Of a DNA stretch of 64,000 nt, positions 11,601-22,300 are shown one piece after another. The stretch spans positions 12,057,374-12,121,373 of the forward strand of contig CM041198.1 of NCBI GenBank assembly GCA_023078555.1, given 5' to 3'. Source of the stretch: Ulva prolifera. Lineage: Eukaryota > Chlorophyta > Ulvophyceae > Ulvales > Ulvaceae. Under the pieces are notes generated by a model that saw only the letters and a list, made by a program, of their open reading frames with translations, was not told where the DNA came from and did no database searches. A program made the translations under genes and the position numbers. Each line of letters begins with the position of its first letter. Position 1 is the stretch's first letter.

Positions 11601-12877
11601 CAGACAGGCAGCTGTCGCTCGACAGGCCCGCACTGCCGCAGCGCGAAGTGAGGGTGGAGGCAAAGCTGCCTGGGTCTGCGGCAGAGGGGAAGCTGGTGCA
11701 CATGACACAGGTGGAGGCGGGGATGGCTCGCTCTGTGGGGCTGGGCTGTCCTCGCTCTGCTGTGTTGCTGCAAGAGCACTTGGAGAGAGAAGCGGATGCA
11801 GGGCAGGGCAGGACTGCTGCGCTGGCCAAGGAGCACTGCGAGGTGCTTGCGATGCCGGAGAGCTGGACTCCGTCCTGGCGCAGGCAGCGGCTGGTGCTGC
11901 GGTTCGTGGAAGCACGGATGCTGCCGCTATGCTCCAGCGCTGCTGGTGCATCACATGCGAGCTGCGTGTAGGACCGTATTCTGAGCCTGGCATCTACTGG
12001 AGCTGGCGCTGGGGCGACCTGGCGGTGGTCGACCGCATGCGTCAGGCTTGATATTCCCTGATGCATATAGGACTGCACCGTGCTGTAGTCGAGTGTGACA
12101 GTCGTGTGCTTATCCTTCCGATGGAATATGTAAAGAGGTGCAGTCGGGCTTGGGGCAGCAGCATGCTCAGACAGCGATTCATCTACAGGAGCTGGAAGGA
12201 GCGATGCAGCGGACACCTTGCCAGACTGCGAGGTGCAGGGCTGTTGCAATTGTGAGATCTTGCCAGAGCTAGGCCGATACACCAGCATGGTGCAGTCTTG
12301 GAGCTCATCAGATCTGCACACACACGTTGATCGTGATCACATGCGAGACACAACGCAAGCGAAGCACGACTATGCTAGGGGATGCTGCCTGGCCAGCATT
12401 CAAACTCAAATGGCATGGGTTTGATTCACGGCCACAGCAGCTGGAATAGATCAGAACCGACCTTGATTGGATCTGAGGCTGCAAAGAGCTCCAAGTCGTA
12501 TCGTCCACGACGACAGCGAAGGCTTCGGATGCACGCTGTATGACCGATACACTCGATAGCGTGTCTTCTGTGCTCATTGGCACGAACACTCCCACGTATC
12601 GCTGCTGGTAACAAGCCACAGCCATGATAGCCTGAAAAGCCATAGAGCCGCATATAACTACATGCCGACGGCATGCGACGTCGCCATCTGATTGTTGGCC
12701 CACATCAGAGGACGCAGTTGTTGTGGTGCTTGCCCGCCACGACGCATTTAGAGCCCCTGCCACGTTTAGACAGTGGCGATTAATGCTGCTGTAGCTCCAG
12801 CTGACCTCCGAACCTGGTGAACCCGTCGTGCTGAGCGCGAGAGCGTCATTGTCACAGTCTAGAAGGGCGCCGAACAT
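8659..12877 (-). CDS. FAAL/DIP2-like AMP-binding-fold protein with long low-complexity insert
   Basis: ATG at 12877 opens an exon to about 12430 with a typical adenylation-enzyme N-terminus: DALALSTTGSPGSEVSWSY, then VICGSMAFQAIMAVACYQQR and YVGVFVPMS. A giant exon (about 12320-10150) starts with a P-loop-like region lacking the motif (YIFHRKDKHTTVTLDY). About 500 Ser/Pro/Ala-rich residues follow, then the fold resumes with ALLFGLLLPLSMGWQVALPQ and LAACALFGPAVTPGTVQSF. Later exons give IGNVWVYAGGAASPKTRGI (about 9780), ENGRVFIIGRYVDIMFAQ then HATDIEAALLG (about 9540-9450), and a C-terminal subdomain with ELPVTPMGNVDRSAASAF. Stop TGA is at 8659. The order matches fatty-acyl-AMP ligases and DIP2 proteins. 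The canonical SGSTGxPKG loop was not found, so catalysis is doubtful. Exon junctions between 10150 and 8900 are approximate. Confidence 0.65.
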
Positions 12878-14504
12878 GTCTCAACGGGGCGACACAGTAA
12901 ATCTCAATAGATCGCCATTTCACCTGAGCATGCCAACTTGTGGTGAGTTGTCACAGTCCAGACCAGCGACCGAGCCAGAACATCCGACGTGAAGCATAAG
13001 CTCAAGACCGAGGCCCCACAACGAATGATATGTAAAATCCATCATATGATCTTGGATGCCCGCAAATCGCGGAACAGGTTGTGAGCGAGGTATACCAGAC
13101 GAACACCAAGGATAGTGGTGCCGGTTCGCGTGCCGAATTGTTACGATCAACGTAAACGTGGAATCAAAGTCCTTCACAAATAATACAAGTCGGGAAAGGT
13201 ATCGTGCCACTGCCGCCCGTAATAGCATGATGCCGTGGTTTGACACATCAGCCCACAATTGCAATGACAATCTCAGCGCCGATGAGGCGGCAAGAATATC
13301 ACGCAAGATCAATATACATAATGAGCTAAATAATCTCGCACCGAATGGTGACGCCTGAGCAACGTCCTGGCGTGACTTGAACTTCCCAAACTTGGCGACC
13401 CAGCCACAAAATGCCAGCGCAACAGAGAAGGATGCTCAGATATACCAGAGGCCACTTCAGTAGCTGATCACTCAATACAGCCTCAATTTGCACGTGAAAC
13501 TGCCGACCCGCCAGTTGCTAAGAGGCCCGCTTGCACGATGTGAAACACGCGACACTGTATCGGCATGCAGCTGCAGTCACGCTGAAGTTGTTCGGGCATT
13601 ACCTATTCAGCACGACTAGCGCGCGGTTGCAGACACAAATAGGGCTCCATCCGCGCCCAGGTTCGTGGCTTGAACAAGCCACGCATGACATCAAATGCAT
13701 GCGTGCTTACTGGTCATGTGCGCGCCGGGCCACGAACAGACGCGTGAAACGCTGCAAATTGTAATGGGATGTAACAGCTCGAATTCCTTTGATACTTGTA
13801 CACCATGAATATTTATCGTACCTATATGCTTGCGACTCTTGCACCAGCCGGCGACCGACCATCGTTCCATGAGGACAGATTCGCCCGCATTAACAGTATA
13901 TGTCGCAACTTAGTCAACCATTGTGAAGCAATCTATCGAGCATAGAAACTTGCCATTTGAGACTCAACGAGCTCGCTACAATCCTATCGTGTTGCCAAGG
14001 CACAGGTTACGGGCTCGCTCGCCCAGACCCTTTCAGGAAGCGCAGAGGGTCTCGTGTTTCGATGCCTGCGGAGCCGTTGCCCCCGGACGTATACAATCAA
14101 CTTCGATGCCGAGTACCACCTTCCTGTCTGGTCTTCATCAGTACATGATTCACCGGTAGGCATTGTCACATGCCAGTGGAAGCAGTGTCCGTCAGCAGCG
14201 CGCTGACACAAGGCATGCAATGCACTGAAAACGACCGGGGCACCTGATATATGTACAGCCTGCACGTTAGGTTGAAGCGCGTTGTGGCGTCCGGCTTTTG
14301 TGCCACTGCTGCATGTGTGCAAGATCTCCCGACCAACAACAGAGCGGCCGCACAACATATCTGCCACACTATACTACTTGCGCAAATCGCCAAACGGATT
14401 CGCACATGCAATTGGGTGCAACAATTTGCACAGCATACATGCTATATGCCTTCAATAAATCAGATAAAATATGGAGCGCTGATGTGTCTCTGTGGGTATA
14501 ACCA
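12878..14504. other. Intergenic, no supported gene
   Basis: A minus-strand open frame at 12920-13312 contains a hydrophobic stretch, but no ATG-led model or family resemblance supports it. It could be an upstream exon of the FAAL/DIP2-like gene. The rest shows nothing I can name. Confidence 0.35.
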
Positions 14505-16516
14505 TCATATCATGCAAGATGTGTCGTATGGCCCAACGCGAATGCTATTCAGCTGGTTCAACAAGTCTGCAGGCAAATCGCCTAGGCATGATGCAGACAC
14601 ATAGTAGTCCATGCGAAAGATGATCGTTGGCGCCTCTACAAGAAGCTTCTGCAGGGACTCCAGTGGGTAGTCGTCTGGCAGCAGTGATAAGAGCTTGTCC
14701 ATGCAATGCTCCAGCAGATCTTCCACCTCCTGTACCACACACAGTGTCCTTGCTCTGGGTCCAACAAGACATCAACACCACTATACTCACATAACGTTCA
14801 ACGATGTTCAAGTCGCTCAATCAAAGATGCCAAACATGTAGGTTGTAGCGTGGTCGCCCAAAGCATCTGAAAACATGACAGGTCCCCGAACACCGCAGTA
14901 CATGGACACACGCTTCAACATATCTGCAGATGCAGCAAAGATGCATAATTGTTTGTCGCACCTCAGCATACAGCAGCTGTGGTGCAGTCTTGATGAGTTG
15001 AACCAGATCGGGATGGCCCAGGCGTGAACTCAGGAACACCAGGCGACGGGCCGCAGCACTGGCATCAACATTCACAACCAGCGAGTCCTTCACAATCAGT
15101 GCACGGACATCCATGCATGGAAGTATGCTCTCCAGCCTCTGCATCTGCTGCTCAAGCGTGCTAATACATGTGAACTTAGAATTTTCGCCGTGGAACTCTA
15201 GAGCAAGCCTCTCTGCCTGCACAGACATCGACCAGTCTGCACCAAGCCTGGCAAATCAGTGCAAAATATACTGATCCACTATCACAAAACAGTCAACATG
15301 TATGCATGAACTGAGCCAATCACATTGTACCTGGCTGCATCGATGTGCACGCGGAAACTGTCACCGCGACAGGCAGCATGCAGTAACAACAATGATGTTG
15401 CACCCAATGTATACAAAATCCTCCATAATCATCAATACAAGAATACTGCTTTTGAAGCAAAAATACACAACGTTCGGCCATAGACATATGCTTCATATGG
15501 GCCTCATCGCAAAATAAATGCCTTGTGCCGAAGTTTCAATCAGTCATACACACTGAATCGTACTTGCAGCCTTGAGAATCCGCGGTCACACAGGAATGAA
15601 GCTAGGCTGATGGCATCTGAGTCGCCAGCATTCCCCCTGTCTGAGCCTTCTGGTTGCTTGGTTGGAACGTTTCCGGCATCTGCAGCTTCATGTACAGTCT
15701 GTATATCAGCTGAAACGGTATGCAGTCCTGCACACAACGACATTGCTAACGTTGCAGCAAGACTGGATGTCGATACTGCACATGATGACGATGATTGAAT
15801 GCACCTCTTCTGTTGACCGCTTCCTGTGTTTTCCCCTCCAGGTTGCTGTTTTGTTTGTCACCATTCTGCGGCCTTCCTGTGTGAGCAGAAACAACACCGT
15901 GAGAAGCAGCAGCCACAAAATTGCCAGCTCCCCCTTCATCAAACAGGTTTACATGTGTCCCTTGTGTGTTCTGGACGAACGGCATGATCTGTTTTCTTGG
16001 TGGAGTAGGTGATGTCGGCAGATGCTCAGACACACCAGCACTGAGATTTTCGATGGAACAGCTTATACATGGTTCATGGGGGGCTGCTGCAGTCAACGAT
16101 GAAGACGGTGATTCAGTTTTCCGCGATGGCGCGCTTGCAGTGCAACCAACGTCAGCTTTCTGTTCCTGGAAATCGCCTTGACGGTTCGCGCCAGTGGGCC
16201 TTGAAGCTTCTGTCACGCTTCGAGATGTGTAATAAGTTGTAGTCCGAGACTTTCCATGCCGCTGCACTGTAGATGTTTGCTTACCGACGGACATCCCGTG
16301 AGCTGCTACAAGTCGCACGTTACCTTTTCTCGCATCCACATCTGCTCCACAAACTTTTGCAGGCGATCGAATTAGCCCAAGCTGTGCAATCATATCTGTT
16401 CCACTGCAGTTGCCTGCACAAGCGATCTCTGCCATTGCTGCTGGCCCGCATGGACCAAGCCAGCCCACAACAGCAGTACACGATCCGACCAAGCCAGGCA
16501 ATATAAGCCGGAGCAT
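14505..16516 (-). CDS. mTERF-like protein, probably organellar
   Basis: mTERF proteins bind organellar nucleic acid and control transcription, splicing or translation. ATG at 16516 starts a long Ser/Thr/Ala-rich N-terminal exon (to about 15790) that could be a transit peptide plus a disordered region. An exon about 15743-15566 ends AISLASFLCDRGFSRLQ before a GTACGA donor. The exon about 15250-14960 carries mTERF-like helical repeats: RLESILPCMDVRALIVKDS, then LVFLSSRLGHPDLVQLIKTA and PQLLYAE before GTGCGA. The last exon, about 14740-14505, has LLEHCMDKLLSLLP and ESLQKLLVEAPTIIFRM. The stop is at 14505, unless a GT at 14604 is a donor and the gene extends further left. Only two or three repeats are visible; plant mTERFs usually have more. 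Confidence 0.55.
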
Positions 16517-17543
16517 GCAATTATTGCGCTAGAACAGGCCCACCCGCGAGCCGTGCATCCAGCTTGCAAGTCCCGTTGTTGACCCCGCATGGTGGAGAAG
16601 GGAGACGTACGGGTTGACGACGCCGCGATGGAAGGATCGACACAACAAATGCGATTCTCATTCCAGGTTGATAAATTTTGCCCACGTCACAGGAGCGGTA
16701 TCAATTGTGGCGACACCGCGGAGTTTGAAGGAAGAGAGGCTTGTCATGCATGCAAACCACAGGCGTAGCCGCAACCCAGCCAGTTTATGCTCTGACGACT
16801 GCTGCGTGATTTACAGAGTGCGCGTTCGCCATGGTCACCAAGGTGTAGCGTGCCCAGAGCTAACGTCACGTCCACATGCATGTGCGAGCAGCAACAGCCC
16901 CTGAGATCTGAGTCCAGACTTGAAGATGTGGATTTTGAGTAAGTAAGACTTTCATGAACACAATCTTCGAACAATGATCAAGGGACATAGACCGCTCAGC
17001 CACACATCCATCGGCAAGTACTCCGGCCGCTTCCGGGGGCAGCTTACAGCATGCTATCACTTAACGGGGTTTCTTAGTGTCCAGGGTTAGATGTCGTGTA
17101 TCGCGTTGCACGCCTTGCCCCGACCCATCCCTTGGCCGTGGTAAGCATGACGACTCCTGTGGCTGGCGGTCGTGGCGTCATGCTTGAGAGGTGGGCTGTT
17201 GGTACTGCCCGCCTGCCACAGTGGCCAGCACTGCCTGGATGTTACATATCATATGTGACGTGCCATGTTGCCTACCCTGGGCTGGTGGACACGCCATTGG
17301 TGTTGGGGAGAACTTTGAATGCTTCTGGACGGCATTGGGGCGCACAGTGACTTCGCCCGACAGATGTACACGCCATACTTCCTGGACAGTAGGCCTAGCA
17401 CATTCCATGAAAGCTATCACCATGGATGTGCACATTTCTGCGATACTGATGATGCAGCAATGGGATCGCACGCATGGAGGTGCTTTTGGCGACATAAGCC
17501 TGAGTGTAGAACACCTCAAATGACACAGTTAAGTCTCAACCAT
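16517..17543. other. Intergenic, nothing recognised
   Basis: Contains the presumed promoter of the mTERF-like gene. Short open frames on both strands between 16600 and 17520 show no recognised motif. Confidence 0.35.
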
Positions 17544-18023
17544 TTAAACACGCACATCACTCGACTGCAACATCTCTTCCAAGGCATGCCCATGCTGTAG
17601 CTGGCCGTGGTTGAGTGAAGCACGAAAATGAAGTGCATGGCTGTTGGTCTGCCCCTGAGGCCTGGTCACTCTACGATACAATTTCTCCACGACGTGAGGA
17701 TGATCATTGTCGTACCGGATCACACCAGTGAAACTTTGCAGCAGGAACACAGATCACCTTTCAGGGAAGTTTGAAGACCTGCACGACAGCACAGAAGCGG
17801 AGGTGGGAATGGCGAGCATGCACATATAGGGGTCGTCATCGCTGGCACAATCATCCAGCACTTCCCAGCAAGCAGAGCGCCCGTTGATGCCCGGCGCAGT
17901 GCCTTGTCCGAAAATGCAGGCATGGAATTCCAGTGCCACTGATGACAGGTGCCACTGAATGCAAGCAATGCCAGATGCTACTAATATTGCGACAGCGCTC
18001 ATCATGTGCATGTGTATCAGCAT
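17544..18023 (-). CDS. Doubtful small secreted protein, two blocks
   Basis: ATG at 18023 opens 89 codons with a hydrophobic N-terminus (VAILVASGIACIQWHL) that could be a signal peptide, then a cysteine-containing segment with INGRSACWEVLDDCASDDD. The frame stops at 17754-17756. The same frame then reopens from 17750 to 17544 (VIRYDNDHPHVVEKLYRR). A putative intron of only about 24 nt, starting GTGATC and ending GCAAAG, would remove the stop; that is unusually short. Readthrough, a pseudogene or chance open frames are equally possible. No family was recognised. Confidence 0.25.
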
Positions 18024-18252
18024 GAGTATATGCCCTTGACATCACTGCTGAGCCCGAGGCACTACGGCTGAATAGCATATCCGCAGCTGTGAGTGCCATG
18101 TGCTAGCACCGATGATCGCACACGTGCTGGGCGATACTTGACACCAACACGACCATCAAGAGCACTCTTACTGACAATAGCGTGGAAGTGTTTGCTGCCT
18201 GCGAGGCCGTACTGTCTGCATGTCCTGGGGTGCCAGGCATCATCGAGAGACG

Positions 18253-18257
18253 TTACA
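18253..18257 (-). terminator. TGTAA poly(A) signal of uL14
   Basis: TGTAA on the minus strand, about 106 nt downstream of the uL14 stop codon. UGUAA is the known chlorophyte polyadenylation signal. Confidence 0.5.
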
Positions 18258-18362
18258 AGCGTCCATGACTGTGGGCGTACATCATGTCTTCGCTACATAG
18301 ACATAATACCACAAGCCTTTGATTCAGCATCAACACCGCTTGGCTCTACTGCCGACGCAAGT

Positions 18363-18957
18363 CTATACAATGCTGTTAGCAGCGGAGGCGATACGCGGCC
18401 AGATGTCCGCACATTCCTTTGCGACGGGGCCGGTGATAGCTGAGCCTACAAAGATTTAGGAGTGACACACCATTTTGTTTGCATGCTCTAGCGCTGGTGT
18501 ACAGCGCAGGTCCAACACAGTGAGGATCGCGGAACGCACCCTTCAGATCCCCCTTGGGATTGACAATGACACCAGCATTATCCTCGAAGTAAATAATGAG
18601 CCCGTCCTTCCGGCGGAAAGGCTTGCGCTGACGCACAACGATCAGCGGGTGAGCTGCACACATTCGACGGGATTGGTGAAAGCCTGCGTTGGGGCCGCAT
18701 CATACAGCTAGTAATTTCGACGAGAGCTTACGCTTCTTTCGCAAATCGGGCTTTCCCTTCTTCACGGTGCCAAGGCACATGTCGCCAGGGCAAGCACCAG
18801 GGATGCGATTCAGACGTGCGCCCCAACCGAACACCGAAAAAATGTACAGATTCTTTGCTCCAGTATTATCGGCGCAATTGATCAGGGATGCATTCCTCAG
18901 ACCGAGCGACATGCGAAACTTCGTGCCGCCAACGGCAGCGCGCAGTTTCTTGGTCAT
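18363..18957 (-). CDS. RPL23: 60S ribosomal protein L23 (uL14)
   Basis: Cytosolic large-subunit protein near the elongation-factor binding site. Exon 1, from ATG at 18957, has [20 protein letters not shown] and [13 protein letters not shown]; it ends in phase 1 at a GTAAGC donor near 18733. Exon 2 (about 18652-18544) has [20 protein letters not shown] and [14 protein letters not shown]. Exon 3 (about 18435-18363) has [19 protein letters not shown] and ends SIV plus stop TAG. The total is about 140 aa, as in other eukaryotes. The N-terminus ([20 protein letters not shown]) and a central block ([18 protein letters not shown]) differ from the very conserved family. TTACA at 18253-18257 gives a minus-strand TGTAA about 106 nt past the stop. 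Confidence 0.92.
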
Positions 18958-19344
18958 TTTGGCGCAAGAGGTGACTACGACTCAACGGTGTGATAGAATG
19001 CCACAAGAGAGCGAGAGGTATTTCGATGATGAATATAAACAAGCGCTGCACTGACCTTGATGTGCTGGGCCCCCGGGGGAGGGTACGCATGCATTGCTTC
19101 ACCAAGCCACTGGCCGCCTGTATTCAAAGCCAAGTTTCTCGCGGAGCTTTGTGACGGAATCACGCCTCACGCCTCACTGATTGGTTGAATCAACTATTTT
19201 CAACAATCACCATCTTTAAAAGTTTACGTAGGAGCAGGTTGCTTGGAGGGTTCTCGAACCATCAAATCGAGTTTGTTCGCTCATCAGCCCGCGTCCCTGC
19301 TCTTAGGTGACATAACATGTCCGGGTCAGTCACTGGCCCTGAAA
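18958..19344. promoter_or_regulatory. Divergent promoter, uL14 (-) and MOS1/BAT2-like gene (+)
   Basis: Only 387 bp separate the two ATGs, which face away from each other, so core promoters and both 5' UTRs must lie here unless there are unseen upstream exons. A TATA-like AATATAAAC sits near 19031. No other element is clear. Confidence 0.5.
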
Positions 19345-22300
19345 ATGTCAAGCAGCGATTCGAGACAGACCCGGTTTGCAAATACAAATGCGAACGCACG
19401 TAGGCCAGGGAATTGGGGCTCAGACCCTGCCCGCGAATATCGCCCAATCGGGCAACGTTATGGCTCTGTTCTTGTGCTCTCAGGTCCAAAGGTGAGCCTT
19501 TCTCGTGCAAGTAGTACTGCTCATGTGCCGGTCGCAGGGCGTGACTGGTCTGATAGCCAGCTCCTCACGGAACTGAGATTCCGATAGTGCTGCGTTCCGT
19601 AGCGGCGTTTGTTCACAAATTTGTTTTGAATAATCATTCTGCGAAGAGTTGTGGTGCCTCTAGTATTCAACAGTTGGTCCTGCACCGGTCGCAGGCCGCG
19701 GGCAGTCTCCATGCGGCAGCGCAGTGCATGTCCAACTTGGCAGTGCTAGAACGGTCTTTTCGTATATATTAAATCATCAGCATGATTTCTCACAACATGT
19801 TGTCAGAACAGCGCTGTGCCGTCGTCGCACCAACCTTTGCCAAGGCTCTGATCCGTCCGGCAATGTCTGCAGCGTAAGCAATCGGGTCCTACAGTAAGAA
19901 AACCTGTTCCCAGGCCCGTCAATCTTCCATCGCAGCGAAAGGTGTGGTCTTGATCATCCGAAAGTGGGGCTGTCGCTCACGTTGCTGCTGTTGCTACAGC
20001 CTTGTGAAGCTGTCCGTCGCTCTTTACAAGTGACCGTAGCGCCATGCCAAAGCCTACTCGTGCCTGCTTGTTTTCTGTGGTATCGCAAGGATCGGTCCGA
20101 TGTGGACGATGGCGAACCACACAAGCCCTTGCCGCGGGGAGCAGTTTTTGGCATCGAATTGGAGCCATGTAAGCACGAATATATTCTGATGCGTTATCTT
20201 CACAGCGTGCTTGGCTGCCCAGGATCGTCAAGCTGAAGGCTCCTTGTTGGGCGGTAAACAGACCCGCGCGGAAGATAGTGCGCAATCTGAGAACACAGCC
20301 CAGTCCCTGAATTCGCATACGTGGCACAACTCGACTGGTACTTGGACATCTCCTCAGGAGAGTTCACATCGCACAGATGAGTATGGGTTCCCCATCCGGT
20401 CTGAGGCTCCCATTAATGCCCGTGAGTTCCCATCGTTAGCTGCGTCTAAACAAGCACCTTCTGGAAAGAAAACTTCTCAGCAAGACCAGGTAAGACGCTC
20501 GTCACGTCATGGCTCTGCTGGCTGTGTTTGTGCATGTTACGCTCACGACCTGAAAGTAGTTCACTGTACAGGCAGACGCATATTTCTCTCTTGATGACCG
20601 AGATACTCTTCCACCAGCAGACAGCGACTCATATCGGGCATTTGGTGCAAGGTGAGATATCTATGGCTGATGTCAGGTGGCTTGACCTTAAGTTGTGTGT
20701 TGTCAGCCATCATTGTTCTTGTGTTTGTAGAGACGACAGAGCAGATGGCCCTCAGGATTGGCGCAGCGGACGCGGCGATCCTGGACCCCGAGATGAAGAA
20801 GGCGAGGGCACACGGCCGTTTCCAGGCAGCCGCAACCCTGAATCCCGGCGAGGAGCATTTGGCTTCAATACCACTGATGGTGATCGCCGGGGAGGTGCTG
20901 GGAGCTCAGGATACAGGAGCCGCTCAGGTGGTAGTGGAGCATTCAGTGGGCGAATTGGAGCACGGCTGGAGGATTATGGCATGCGACCAGGCAGCTCGCC
21001 TGGCGCTGACAAAGGATCGCCTCGCTCCCGGCCGGGTGATGACTACGTTGGCCCTGCAGCACAGGTGCTTGGCGCATCGAATACGCTCATCAGCTCAACA
21101 TTGCTGGGTTCGAGCGTAGCAGGGCCAGCTGCTGGTGCACAGGTGCGATCTCTCATGCGCAGATGAAGTGCTTGTGTCTGAGCTAAGCAAATGGGCCAGG
21201 CTGAGAGCAACTAGCATCACAAGCTGGTCAGTGCGCATTTGCTCTCAATCGTGTGTTTGTGTGGCTATATCTTCTATATGCATATATTGTCTGGCAACTA
21301 AAACATATGCGAGTAGTTCTTGTGTAGATCATACATGTGCGGCTGCGCAGGGAGATGATGACGATGATGAGGAGGAAGATGAGGAATTGCAGCGCCACTA
21401 CAATGAGCTTGAGGCCATCAAGCAGGAGGAGGAGGAGAAAAGCAGGCAGCGTGTGCTGCTTGGTGCTGAAGGTAGCTCCGTAGATGCTTTTGCTGAAGAC
21501 GGCGATGAGGGTGGCACCTGGGAAGATGCTGCAGCCGCTGATGATACTGATAGTGTCAAAGCTGACGATGATATGGGTTTGAAGCCGATCAATCATGAAA
21601 AATGGCAGCAGCGTCAGGTGTGTCAGATATATCTGCTACTGAAGCCATCTGCAACTGAAGGCTGGTTTGGCATGGTCTGGAAAAGAGGTTTCATGGCCTA
21701 AGTTCGAATCATGCGCGGCTGCACCTGCATCATCATAATGCAGAATGTGTATAGACTTGTCCTCTGAAAGTTTTGCGCATTTTGTTTTGACTTGAAGTAC
21801 TTGCTCTCAGGCCGAATTAGAAGAAGAGGACAGGCGGCGACGTGAGCGTGCGGAGGCAAAGAAGCGTGAATTGGAGGAAGCTATCCTGCGCCGGGAGGAA
21901 ATCAAGCAGCGTGCGGCGAGGGAGGCATCAGAGGCAGCTCTTGCAGCGCTGGCAGCAGCCAATGCGCCGCTACCCCTGCAGCAGCCACCTCAGATTGTGC
22001 CCCCTCCCCCACCTCCGCCTCCGCGTAACCAGGCGCCGGCTTCTTCCAACGCTTCCGCAGCAGGCTATGATGTGGCGCAGGGCTTCACAGGGGAAGCAGC
22101 ACCCGTACTGCAGGAGGCAGTCCCATGCCGTCCTGAGCTGATCCCTGCACCAGCACCAGCTCAGCCTGCGTGGACTCAGTCTCTTTATACACGCGAGGCC
22201 CCGAAAGCACCTGTGGACATCATTGTCCCGCCGCCTCCACCACCTCCACGCGCTGAATCGAGTCAAGGCACAATCAAATCTGTTCATCAGGACGGGTGGC

